This document shows, piece after piece, positions 1 through 8,321 of a stretch of 64,000 bases of DNA. Each line of letters begins with the position of its first letter. Position 1 is the first letter of the stretch. The position numbers and the translations under genes are program-made. The notes under the pieces were generated by a model. It ran no database searches. It was not told where the DNA came from and was given only the letters and a program-made list of their open reading frames with translations. This stretch comes from Bin80 sp965209015 (GTDB lineage: Bacteria > Bacteroidota > Rhodothermia > Rhodothermales > Bin80): positions 310,001-374,000 of the forward strand of contig OZ242367.1 in the NCBI GenBank assembly GCA_965209015.1, written 5' to 3'.

Positions 1-540
1 GCTTGTCACCTGACTTTACATCCAGATAAAACCCGGATTGTATACGGCAAGCAAACGGGCCGAAACGGCGCGTATCCAAACGTTACGTTTGATTTTTTGG
101 GCTATACGTTTAGACCAAGAATGACGATGAGTCGAGAGGGCAGGATATTTCTAGGGTTGGTTCTACCGCGAATATTGTGGCTGGAGGTTGAATTCTCCGA
201 AGAAGAATAGAATCGCATTTCTGAAAAGTGCAAAGATTCTTTATCCTCTCCCAATCATTTTGAGTTCTTAGATTTTGCCGTAAGTAGCTTGTGATGGTAT
301 TCAATCGTATCGAATAGAACGCATTACAGGCTATGGTACGATGTGACTGACACATCTCGGGAACCTTGATAACTGTTTTGATGCCCCTCTTTCCAACATG
401 AAAGCATGTACATTTGTACAGATTCCCCTGGTTCATAAAATGCTTCTTATCCCACACAAATTGCGGTAGAACCCTAGGGTTCAATCCAGCGGTGAGTCGG
501 AAGGCGGCGAAGGCCATACGGGGAACCATTCGTCGGTTGA
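1..540 (+). pseudogene. Group II intron reverse transcriptase/maturase fragment, interrupted by a MITE
   Basis: Reading from base 1, the translation contains LHPDKTRIVY and then FDFLGYTFRPR, which are hallmarks of group II intron-encoded reverse transcriptases (LtrA type) around the end of the RT/thumb region. The frame is broken at 158 by a MITE insertion (159-473). If the MITE and one 8-bp target duplication are removed, the frame resumes at 482 and reads GFNPAVSRKAAKAIRGTIRR, which continues the same family. Homology stops near 540, where the sequence passes in the same frame into a transposase relic. The 5' part lies outside the window. There is no C-terminal maturase or endonuclease domain, so this is a dead remnant. 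Confidence 0.75.
159..473 (-). mobile_element. MITE copy 1 (315 bp) with terminal inverted repeats and 8-bp target duplication
   Basis: The element begins with GGTTCTACCGC (159-169) and ends with its reverse complement GCGGTAGAACC (463-473). The similarity extends imperfectly to about 22 bp at both ends. It is flanked by a perfect 8-bp direct repeat CTAGGGTT (151-158 and 474-481). A nearly identical copy in the opposite orientation lies at 61956-62271. No transposase is encoded, so it must be moved in trans. The termini match those of the ISL3-family IS at 11070-12484 (right end GGGTCTACAGC) at 9 of 11 positions, and both make 8-bp duplications. An ISL3-type transposase is therefore the likely mobiliser (inference). 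The strand is arbitrary, set relative to copy 2. Confidence 0.88.
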
Positions 541-545
541 GGGTT

Positions 546-830
546 ACTGTGGCGCATTATCCCAGTGGAGCAAGCAAGTGGAATCCCATTGAACATTGAC
601 TCTTTGGACCCATCACCTGTAATTGGGCAGGACACCCACTTGACCGATGGGAGACCATTCTCAACTTCATCTGTTCAACAACCAATACATCAGGACTTAC
701 GGTACGGGCTATCCGAGTGACGAAACAATACCACACCGGAGTGAAGATCAGCAATGAACAGATGAATGAAATGAACCTTCTCTTTAATAACATCCTCCCC
801 AAATGGAATTATGACATCTATCCGCATGGA
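546..830 (+). pseudogene. ISAzo13-type transposase C-terminal relic
   Basis: The + strand translation has the conserved C-terminal block of ISAzo13/Rhodopirellula-type DDE transposases: HYPSGASKWNPIEH, then LFGPITCNWAG, a TTNTSGLTV segment, TGVKISNEQM and finally PKWNYDIYP. The codon after NPIEH is TGA (597-599), where the family normally has an arginine codon, consistent with a CGA to TGA nonsense mutation. Everything upstream of the HYPSG block is missing and replaced by the reverse transcriptase remnant in the same frame. This is a dead fragment. Confidence 0.7.
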
Positions 831-852
831 TATGTGGTCACCAACTCATCGT

Positions 853-2226
853 CTATACCAACCATGGCAAACTGACGATAAGTGAAGCGAAGAGTCCCAG
901 AATAGCAAAGAAGGGATTGATCAAGTAGGCGCGGAGTGGAGGGCCATAGATTAGCGGAATAAGCGGAAGGAATAGGACTGCCACGATACCTATGGTCACC
1001 AATCCAAGACCAAGGACAGACAAGAGACTCATCAACTCGGATCCAGATACAATCAAATTTCCTAAATCTATTCCAAGACCATAGGAAATCAGTACTGTTG
1101 GGACATAAACGAGTGTCCAGCCCAGTCCAATCGCGCTCAGTACACGAACTAGTCGATGTCCACGTTCGGGATGAAGCGACATTCGCGAGACCCCATATAG
1201 AGCGAGTTGTGCAGCGAACGTTGTGGCAAAGGGAATCACGAACCATCCTAGCTTCACAATAGCATGAGCAAACAACCAGAGCAATGCACCACCGGTAATT
1301 GAGAGCATCGTGTACACGGTGTGTGATCGTCGCGTGCTGGAACGGGGCCAGGCCACCGTATAGATAGCAAAGTATCCGAAGGGAGCGATCAGCCACTGCC
1401 AACCGCCAAGAGCAAAGGCAGCATATCCGAAAAGTGCACAGCCAACCAATGCACTGTCATCAAGTTTACTGCGACCGCGCCATGCCAGTGCGAATGTAGT
1501 ACAGAGAACGGCAACGATCATATGAAAGAGGAGCAACTGTGGATCCTCTTCAAGATAGAGGCGCAGAAAAACATGCGCGCCCAAAGGGATGAATAGGTTG
1601 TCCAGCCCGCGCCATGAAACGAGTTCAAGCATCATCACCAAGAGGGCGAGGATCGTTGCGATCAATACGACCTGGGTACGCCCCGTATCCGTCAGAAGCA
1701 AGAGGGGAAGGTGAGCACTGAAGAATGTCACGAGGAAAAAGGCCAGAGATCCCTCAACACTCTTGATGCCCTCCGAGGTCTGGTACTGCATTTGCCCGTA
1801 GCGGAGGCCAATCACGGCCGCGGCAGCATCCGCCAAGGCCAACGTTAGGATTGGGATCACATAAAGCAGCCACTCGCCTTGACTCATCAGGAAAAGAATC
1901 GTGACTGAAATCGCAAAATAAATCTCCCCCAATGTATCCCGATCTACTCCGCCCAGAACGGTTCCAATGCCACCGCGCAAACTGGGAATCAGTCGAGTGG
2001 CAATGAGAGCAGTACACGCAAGCCCCCCGAGAACGATCATTGGCCACGCTGCATCAAACATCCACGGCAAGGGCAGTACGACAAGCCCCATGCCAACATG
2101 GACCCCTTTGCGAAGGATCTCAGGATGAAAACGCTTCTTCTTTTCCACCGACTTGAGCCCAACCATAAGTGCACCAAGAGCACCGAGCATAACCACGATG
2201 GAGAGAAAGTTGGACATGTGCATCAT
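853..2226 (-). CDS. Phytol/dolichol kinase-like integral membrane protein (SEC59/VTE5/DGK1 superfamily), long form
   Basis: A 457-aa polytopic membrane protein with roughly a dozen hydrophobic segments. The N-terminal half carries the family signatures: RKGVHVGMGL around residues 39-49 (Arg-Lys and His43), an ADAAAAVIGLRYG block at 132-144, and KSVEGS at 155-160. These are typical of CTP-dependent polyprenol (phytol, dolichol) and diacylglycerol kinases, which phosphorylate lipid alcohols in the membrane. The usual domain is about 200-230 aa. The second half here is an extra set of membrane segments I do not recognise. It is the last gene of the seven-gene operon, and its ATG overlaps the preceding stop by 4 bp (ATGA). 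The substrate is unknown; in this setting a prenyl or fatty alcohol is plausible (inference). Confidence 0.75.
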   Translation of the reverse strand: MMHMSNFLSIVVMLGALGALMVGLKSVEKKKRFHPEILRKGVHVGMGLVVLPLPWMFDAAWPMIVLGGLACTALIATRLIPSLRGGIGTVLGGVDRDTLGEIYFAISVTILFLMSQGEWLLYVIPILTLALADAAAAVIGLRYGQMQYQTSEGIKSVEGSLAFFLVTFFSAHLPLLLLTDTGRTQVVLIATILALLVMMLELVSWRGLDNLFIPLGAHVFLRLYLEEDPQLLLFHMIVAVLCTTFALAWRGRSKLDDSALVGCALFGYAAFALGGWQWLIAPFGYFAIYTVAWPRSSTRRSHTVYTMLSITGGALLWLFAHAIVKLGWFVIPFATTFAAQLALYGVSRMSLHPERGHRLVRVLSAIGLGWTLVYVPTVLISYGLGIDLGNLIVSGSELMSLLSVLGLGLVTIGIVAVLFLPLIPLIYGPPLRAYLINPFFAILGLFASLIVSLPWLV

Positions 2227-3368
2227 CCATGCTCAACACCCCCGTTAGGAGGTGCGAGGCGGGCAGTCCCATCTACAACGGTTTCGACAACGAAACGACT
2301 GTAGAAAAATGCTTTGTCTTCAAGATGGAGTCGCTCAGCGAGCTCGTGATTTGAAATGAGTTTGTCGGCCAATCCTGGAGGGCGGCTGCGAGGTACCAGC
2401 ATGTTCCAGTAGGCGAATCGGGCGCCCTCCCGGGAATGCGCTATGAGTTTTGAGAGCAACTCATGGAAATAATCGTCAGACATATATTCAAATATGTCGC
2501 TGAGATTATGGCAGTCAACACGCAGTTCGGGCTCCGCCTCGAGGAGTTCTTCAATGGACAGGCAGTGCCATTCAAGCCGATCCAGATTCTCTCTGATGAT
2601 GTCAAAATTTTCCTTTCTGAGCGCATGAGGGAGTGCCGAGGTGTGATGCCCGGTGAGAATCCACTGAAGGTATGGGTTGTCTGCGGGGTTGAGTTCAGTT
2701 AGTGCATGCTTTGCACGCGAAAGGATACGCTCGGACACCGATCCCTCAACATATCGGAAAAATTCTGGGTCTCGTCCCATTCGGCCCATCACAAAGCGGG
2801 AAAAGAAGAGTCGGAAGAGGAGTTCCCAGCGACGATTGGCCCAGTGACGGGCATAAAAATGACGACGTTCGTCAACCGTACCGCCCTCAAGTAGTTGTTC
2901 AACCCGCTTCCGTGAATGAATCCAGGGCAATACTTTTCTGCGAAACAGTGCAAAGTAGTCCTCAAATTTTCCTGCACTCCCAATCCCGGCCTGTACCAAT
3001 TGCGGACGAGCATCCCAGAAGTCACGTGCTTGGGCTTCCAGAGCACTGCGACACCGCTGATAAAGTGCATTCCGGTCGTCACACTCACGAGAGCCGATCA
3101 GTTGAAGAAGCTCCTCATAGCTGAGTACCCTGTAAGCTGCCACGCGCAACGCGACACAGGCCAGTTGAGCCGGATTCATATCCACGGCAATAACACGTGA
3201 AGGCTTGCAAGTAAGGAGGGAGAGCGAGTTTTCACCTGCCGAGGCGACAGAGAGACAAACATCTCCCTCATTCACATTGAGTGCTTCCAGAAGGATGTCA
3301 GCATCCTCCCAGCACTGTGCATAGCGGATAAATGAAAAATCGGCACGGGCCGCGGCTTCAGTACTCAT
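2223..3368 (-). CDS. DUF3419 protein, BtaA-like SAM:diacylglycerol 3-amino-3-carboxypropyltransferase family
   Basis: 381 aa. Family signatures are FIRYAQCWEDADILLEAL (QCWED at 18-22), a SAM-binding loop with SAGEN at 43-47, and VIAVDMNPAQLACVALR with the acidic residue D63. The LVQAGIGSAGKFEDYFALFR segment is also typical of DUF3419. BtaA-type enzymes transfer the 3-amino-3-carboxypropyl group of SAM to the hydroxyl of diacylglycerol, giving the homoserine ether of betaine lipids. No BtaB-type N-methyltransferase is adjacent, so either the product stays unmethylated or the acceptor is different. The gene overlaps both neighbours by 4 bp (ATGA), so it is translationally coupled to the dikinase and the kinase-like gene. 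Membership of the family is clear; the acceptor is unknown. Confidence 0.85.
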   Translation of the reverse strand: MSTEAAARADFSFIRYAQCWEDADILLEALNVNEGDVCLSVASAGENSLSLLTCKPSRVIAVDMNPAQLACVALRVAAYRVLSYEELLQLIGSRECDDRNALYQRCRSALEAQARDFWDARPQLVQAGIGSAGKFEDYFALFRRKVLPWIHSRKRVEQLLEGGTVDERRHFYARHWANRRWELLFRLFFSRFVMGRMGRDPEFFRYVEGSVSERILSRAKHALTELNPADNPYLQWILTGHHTSALPHALRKENFDIIRENLDRLEWHCLSIEELLEAEPELRVDCHNLSDIFEYMSDDYFHELLSKLIAHSREGARFAYWNMLVPRSRPPGLADKLISNHELAERLHLEDKAFFYSRFVVETVVDGTARLAPPNGGVEHG

Positions 3369-6103
3369 GTGTTAGCCCCATTTCCCGATTGAACGGTGTG
3401 CCCACCGGAGTCTAAATCAGATTCGGAGTCCGATGCAATGTCAAGACGTATAGTTCCTCGTGCACCGTCCATTTCAATCCAGTCACCGGTCTTAACCCGG
3501 GTCGTAATCTGGGCGAGCGAGACGATCGCGGGAATCCCCATTTCACGGGCTACGATCGCCGAGTGTGAGAGGAGGCTACCGCGCTCAACCAGTATGCCAG
3601 CAGCGGCGGGGAAAAGCATGATCCAACCTGGATCGGTACGCTCTGCAACAAGGATCTCTCCTTGTTGTAACTCGGCCCCTCTCGGATCACGGATTACACG
3701 TACCCGGCCCCTTACGATGCCTGGGCAGCAGCCGATGCCGCTGAGTCCACTGGTATCCGAAACTTCGTCAGCTCCAGCCTGACCTGTGACCGATGGTTCG
3801 TAGCTATTGGCAATGTATGGTGAACCGAAGGTCTCAAAGCGGTTGGCTGGAAGATCAAGCTCGGCATAACGCTCAAATGTGGAGCGGCGGACCGCTGCCA
3901 AACCACGAAGGTCTTGGCATGACGCAGCCCCCTCCGTGTAGGACAGGATTTCTTCAAGCTCCAGATAAAAGATGTCACGTGGATCATCAAGGACTCCCTC
4001 AGCAAAGAATCTCTTCCCGACTTCAAGGAAGATTCGCCGGACACGACCGAAGAGGCGAGTGCGCTCAAACCTCAGATTTTCACGATCACGTACACGCCGC
4101 CGGGCATTTCGGAGTACCCAAGCAAAAACGAAGCGTCGCAGGATATTCCGCCCCAAGGCCTGACGTACCCTCTGCTCCGCATCCTCCCGCACATCCGACG
4201 AGATGTTGGCTTCAAACCCCTGACCGCGCGCCAGCCTAGCCGCCGCATGCCCGATGGAGCGTACCAGAGGTTCTGGATCATCAAAAAGAGTGGTTGATTC
4301 AAGCTTGAGCTCGTCAAGACATCGATCCCCAAAGGTATCAAGGTAATCATCGTAGAGTTGAGCCAACTCTTCGTGCCCGTGCAAAACTTGGACGGCCGAC
4401 GCCGTCGTGCTATGGCAAAGGGTATCAATCAAATCTTCGTGATGAGCTACCAATGTAGCCATCTCAACGATGCGCTTTGCAGGCTCGGCGCTGATCATAC
4501 CTCCCTGATTACATACCAAATTATTTTGCAAGGAGCTCTGGTCGTCCTCCTCTCCGGAGCACCAACTGGATGTAAGCCGTCCCAGGACCCCAAAGAAAAT
4601 CATGGCAAAGAAATCATTGATGAGTGGCGCATCCCAGCGCGTCAAGAGAGTTCGCTCAAGCTTGCGATAATCAGCGGTCAACTGATCAAGTCGCCTGACC
4701 TCAAGTGGTGGATCCGGTGGAAGGAGTGCGGCATTGAGGCGGTCATAGAATCGATCAATCATACGGGGCAGACGTATCTGGTTGACCACCATTCCAGCCA
4801 TGGTACGGATCAGTCGAAGCAGGTCAAGAAGGCGTGCCGACCGTGTTGCATCGGAGGTTGCTCTGGTGATCTCTTCGGGAAGGCTTTCCCGAACCCCCAT
4901 CATCTGCTCCATGAACCGGCGGTTGGACATATAGCCTGGAAGTAGTGCGATGACACGGTACCAATTCAGGAGATTATAATAGATTCGTCCACGGATCAGA
5001 CCGAGCATTCGCCGAAATGTAAGATCATTGGCCTCAATGCTGGCCTTTGGGACGCCCAAGAGACGACAGAACTCACGGTACACCCCCTCATAGGCGTACA
5101 ACGCAAAGCTAAACGTGAGTGGAGTGGTAATTCCACTGTAACTTTCCACAATATTTGAATTGTCCCAGATGGCATGAATTCCATCTGGATCTGGAGTAGC
5201 CGCAAGGGAGGTAACCGGACGCGACTGGAGCAGAAAGAATTCGCCGCCGCGCATGGACCATTCAATGTCTTGGGGTCGGCCGAAGTGGCGCTCCGTGCAA
5301 CGTGCAAGTTCAGCTACTTGTGCGACCTGCTCATCGGTAAGTGCCGGCTCAGAAGCTGCGGGCTCAGCAATCTCCCGCGCTACAACACCCTCATGGGAAT
5401 TGGGCGCCGGACGATGTTCAAGCGTCTTGGCCACGATACTTTGATCAAGGATCGTTCCATCGTAATGAACACGCCAAGTATCCGCATCTGCATCCCCGCC
5501 GACCAATGCGGTCCCCAGGCCACGCAGCCCCGACACGATGGCTACGGTGCGGCGGCCGGTGACGGGGTCTGAACTGAATGCAACCCCCGACACCTCACTG
5601 TCTACCATCGCCTGCACCAACACAGCAGGTGCCTGCGGCAACCCTTGAAGCTTATTCTCTCGCCGATAGGCTAACAAGCGTTCATTGAAGCCGGATCTCC
5701 ATACATCTACAATCCGGGCTGGCAAATACTCGTGAGTCACGAACAGGAAACTGTCGAATTGGCCGGCAAAGGAGTGCTCCACTCCATCCTCCTGTACTCC
5801 AGACGAACGTACGGCAACATAGTGGAGACCCTCATCCAGTGCTGCAAATTGCTCTGTCACTGCTTTCATCAGGTCAGGTGCCGGCTGGACCTCATCAAAC
5901 AGAGTCTGGATCTCGTCCGGCTCTACTGCCTCAAGAAGGGCTTGGCGCTGTGCCTGCGAGAGGCTGGCTTCAAAGGCACCCGGCACAATGACGAACCATG
6001 TCGGGATCTTTAGTCCTGTACTGGACAGCGTAGCCAGTGCCGCCGCTTTGCCGCCCATTCGTTTGAGATCAACCTCATCCAGTTGAGAAAGTACATAGGT
6101 CAT
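3365..6103 (-). CDS. PEP synthase/rifampin phosphotransferase-like ATP-dependent dikinase
   Basis: 912 aa from the ATG at 6103. That start overlaps the upstream UbiA stop as ATGA, matching the other junctions; a longer frame to 6175 would overlap UbiA by 76 bp and is less likely. Residues 1-330 are a PPDK_N ATP-binding domain: MGGKAAAL, VAVRSSGVQEDG, VSGVAFSSDPVTG and FFLLQSRPVT. The middle, about 340-780, is a divergent helical domain. The C-terminus has the swivelling phosphohistidine domain, GSLLSHSAIVAREMGIPA, with the His near residue 847. The PEP/pyruvate TIM barrel of PpsA and PpdK is absent. ATP-binding, unique middle and His domains are the layout of rifampin phosphotransferase. It therefore probably phosphorylates an unknown small molecule or lipid alcohol with ATP through a phosphohistidine (inference). 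Confidence 0.8.
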   Translation of the reverse strand: MTYVLSQLDEVDLKRMGGKAAALATLSSTGLKIPTWFVIVPGAFEASLSQAQRQALLEAVEPDEIQTLFDEVQPAPDLMKAVTEQFAALDEGLHYVAVRSSGVQEDGVEHSFAGQFDSFLFVTHEYLPARIVDVWRSGFNERLLAYRRENKLQGLPQAPAVLVQAMVDSEVSGVAFSSDPVTGRRTVAIVSGLRGLGTALVGGDADADTWRVHYDGTILDQSIVAKTLEHRPAPNSHEGVVAREIAEPAASEPALTDEQVAQVAELARCTERHFGRPQDIEWSMRGGEFFLLQSRPVTSLAATPDPDGIHAIWDNSNIVESYSGITTPLTFSFALYAYEGVYREFCRLLGVPKASIEANDLTFRRMLGLIRGRIYYNLLNWYRVIALLPGYMSNRRFMEQMMGVRESLPEEITRATSDATRSARLLDLLRLIRTMAGMVVNQIRLPRMIDRFYDRLNAALLPPDPPLEVRRLDQLTADYRKLERTLLTRWDAPLINDFFAMIFFGVLGRLTSSWCSGEEDDQSSLQNNLVCNQGGMISAEPAKRIVEMATLVAHHEDLIDTLCHSTTASAVQVLHGHEELAQLYDDYLDTFGDRCLDELKLESTTLFDDPEPLVRSIGHAAARLARGQGFEANISSDVREDAEQRVRQALGRNILRRFVFAWVLRNARRRVRDRENLRFERTRLFGRVRRIFLEVGKRFFAEGVLDDPRDIFYLELEEILSYTEGAASCQDLRGLAAVRRSTFERYAELDLPANRFETFGSPYIANSYEPSVTGQAGADEVSDTSGLSGIGCCPGIVRGRVRVIRDPRGAELQQGEILVAERTDPGWIMLFPAAAGILVERGSLLSHSAIVAREMGIPAIVSLAQITTRVKTGDWIEMDGARGTIRLDIASDSESDLDSGGHTVQSGNGANT

Positions 6104-7032
6104 ACTAGTTCCCTCCACAATAGTGGAACAGGCCCAAGGCTTAGATAGAGCATCAGGGTCCAGATCCCAGACCAATTCTCAATCCATTTGCCCGCCCCCT
6201 GAGTCTGACGACGCAAAAAATAAATTCCGATGAATACTGCACCACCAAGGGCTAGGCACAGAGTGATGACCAAGGGCAGAAAAAAATCAATCTGACGTGC
6301 CGCAATGCAGGCACAAATAAGAGTGAGTCCCATAACCAGCCACCATGTACCTAAGGCCTTTCTCCGTCCCCACACAACCGAATAGGTAGAAACGCCCTCC
6401 TCCTCATCTTCTGGACTACGAATCTTTCGACCAATTTCGATTACCATACCATTAAAAAGACTGGCCAAGAGAAACCATAAAAGTCCGTTTGGAGGATAAC
6501 CCTGAAACGCAAGCCAGTCGGTGCTTGTAGCATAGAGATCCACAAGAGGCATAATGGCCATATGGGAGACCATGTACGTGAGATGTTTCCCACGAAGCCA
6601 TTCTCCCACAAAGAACTCCTTCCCCATCAATGTCTGGTACGTCCAAGTAATCACCAGCAGAACAAGTAGTTGAGGATCGAGCCACAGTGCCAAAGCCAAT
6701 TGCACAATGGCGCCTACCACGAAGAGTCCGGCTAAGTCTCGCAGAGTGATCAGTCCCCGCGGGACAGGTCGGTAGGGGCGATAACGTGTATCCTCCTCAT
6801 TATCCTTAAACTCGTCCGCGATGCGTAGCTGGAGAAAAAAGATCAGACAAGAGATGAAAGCAACGACGACTGACACAAGCTTAGGCCATCCGTCAGTGGA
6901 GCGTAGCATCCAAGCGAAGGAGACTGCACTGAAACTGAAGGCAAAAATCAGAGGTCCGTGCTGCGCCAGTGGGAAACGCTCTTTTTGATACACCCACCAG
7001 CGTCGGATCCCTTGATCATGGTCAGGATTCAT
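6100..7032 (-). CDS. UbiA-family prenyltransferase
   Basis: 310 aa with about eight or nine membrane segments. The first Asp-rich motif, RIADEFKDNEEDTRYRPYRP, lies at 70-89 and is followed by VPRGLIT. The second, GRKIRSPEDEEEGVSTYS, lies at 201-218. Together these are the two magnesium-diphosphate binding motifs of the family, which transfers a prenyl chain from its diphosphate to an acceptor in the membrane. Neither motif is exactly that of MenA, UbiA, COX10 or chlorophyll synthase, so the acceptor cannot be named. The gene overlaps HMG-CoA reductase by 4 bp upstream and the dikinase by 4 bp downstream. Co-transcription with an isoprenoid precursor enzyme suggests it uses a prenyl diphosphate made by the same unit. 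Confidence 0.85.
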   Translation of the reverse strand: MNPDHDQGIRRWWVYQKERFPLAQHGPLIFAFSFSAVSFAWMLRSTDGWPKLVSVVVAFISCLIFFLQLRIADEFKDNEEDTRYRPYRPVPRGLITLRDLAGLFVVGAIVQLALALWLDPQLLVLLVITWTYQTLMGKEFFVGEWLRGKHLTYMVSHMAIMPLVDLYATSTDWLAFQGYPPNGLLWFLLASLFNGMVIEIGRKIRSPEDEEEGVSTYSVVWGRRKALGTWWLVMGLTLICACIAARQIDFFLPLVITLCLALGGAVFIGIYFLRRQTQGAGKWIENWSGIWTLMLYLSLGPVPLLWRELV

Positions 7033-8321
7033 GACTTTTTCTCTACGGGCCCTCGGGCCAATGACTGATGTGCGCTTGTGAAACCATGCGATGACATTGC
7101 AGCAGAGATGGACAGCTCACCTGACAGCACGAGTGCAGCACATACCTCGGCAAGTGCCGAGGCGTTACCCGGTCCGCTGAGTTTGAGAATGTCAAGACAG
7201 GCACTCTGGCTCGGGAGGCTCGTTCCTCCTCCAACTGTACCCACGATCAGATTGGGAAGAGTTACAGATGCATACAGGCAATCGCCGTCTATGTGCTCCA
7301 TTCGGGTCACGCCTACCGCAGATTCAGCCACACAAGCGGCATCCTGACCGCAGGCGATGAAGAGAGCTGCCATCGCATTAGCATAATGTCCCTGCAGTCC
7401 AATGTTACCGCTCATGACTCCACCGACGACACCAGCTTGATAATAATCCATCATCCGACGGGCAGTTGTTTTTAGGTGTCCTTGAAGAATTTCTGGTGAG
7501 AGTATTACTTCGGCGGTGACCTTCTTTCCACGCACATTCTGGAAGGACATGTACGATGCTTTTTTGTCTCCTGAATGATTCCCCTCCACAAACCAGTACT
7601 CGGGCTGGACCGGGGTCTGTTCAAGAATATAACGGCATACGGCATCGGTTGCGATCGTGACCATATTTTGCCCAGCAGCATCACCGGTGATGAATTCAAA
7701 GATAAGGTAAATATGATTTCCTTCTACATTGAAACAAGTTCGGATCAGTCTGCCGTGTCGCGTGGTGGAGGCGGCAATGTCTTTGAATGTGTCCGCATGC
7801 TCACTGGCCCATGCCATAAACTTGCCGATCTCAAGAATATTTTTGAAGACGAAGACAGGCGCCCGGGTCACGCCTTCCCAAATCATTGCCGCGGTACAGC
7901 CACCAGCCTTCGTGATGGCCGTAGCCCCTCGGCCGTAAGATGCTACCAGAGCAGCTTCAGATGTAGCAAGTGGTACGTAATAATCTCCATTAGCGAATAG
8001 TCCGCGTACCCGCAGCGGTCCAGCTAATCCAATGGGAAGTTTGATGGTGCCGATAAAGTTTTCGATATTCTTGCCATACGAATTCATCTGCTCGCGTGTC
8101 ATGGAATCAAGCAATTGATTCCTAACGGGCTCGTCTACATCAAGGATCTTCCAGCGTCGATCCACTTCTTCTGGGGAAATCGTCCCAGGTTTATCGCCTC
8201 TGGGGACGCTTGGTGAAATATTCTCTGTTGAGGGGGTTAGCCCCTTCTCTATTTCTTGTTGAGTGCGCTCGGCGAAGAGGCGCTGGAAGAAGCCCCGAAC
8301 ACCGCGAAGATCAGCTGACAT
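7029..8321 (-). CDS. Class I 3-hydroxy-3-methylglutaryl-CoA reductase
   Basis: 430 aa, soluble. Recognisable blocks are ENFIGTIKLPIGLAGPL (87-103), the catalytic Glu122 in ATSEAALVASYGRG, GDAAGQNMVTIAT (213-225), the catalytic lysine region HSGDKKAS (249-256), Asp327 in ACGQDAAC, GTVGGGTSLPSQ (361-372) and His418 in SAHQSLARG. These match class I (archaeal/eukaryotic) HMGR, which reduces HMG-CoA to mevalonate with NADPH, although GDAAGQNM varies from the common GDAMGMNM. The first 60 residues are a poorly conserved N-terminal extension. No other mevalonate-pathway gene is in the window. The gene overlaps the ligase by 11 bp upstream and UbiA by 4 bp downstream, so it is embedded in a dedicated unit rather than in a mevalonate cluster. 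Confidence 0.92.
   Translation of the reverse strand: MSADLRGVRGFFQRLFAERTQQEIEKGLTPSTENISPSVPRGDKPGTISPEEVDRRWKILDVDEPVRNQLLDSMTREQMNSYGKNIENFIGTIKLPIGLAGPLRVRGLFANGDYYVPLATSEAALVASYGRGATAITKAGGCTAAMIWEGVTRAPVFVFKNILEIGKFMAWASEHADTFKDIAASTTRHGRLIRTCFNVEGNHIYLIFEFITGDAAGQNMVTIATDAVCRYILEQTPVQPEYWFVEGNHSGDKKASYMSFQNVRGKKVTAEVILSPEILQGHLKTTARRMMDYYQAGVVGGVMSGNIGLQGHYANAMAALFIACGQDAACVAESAVGVTRMEHIDGDCLYASVTLPNLIVGTVGGGTSLPSQSACLDILKLSGPGNASALAEVCAALVLSGELSISAAMSSHGFTSAHQSLARGPVEKKS

Noticed and set aside
110..529. 139-codon minus-strand frame
   Set aside because: It spans the MITE and both flanks; inverted copy 2 shows it is transposon interior, not a conserved gene.
2702..3124. 140-codon plus-strand frame
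   Set aside because: It lies antisense within the clear DUF3419 gene; a shadow.
4358..4945. 195-codon plus-strand frame
   Set aside because: It lies antisense within the dikinase gene and has no recognisable domain.
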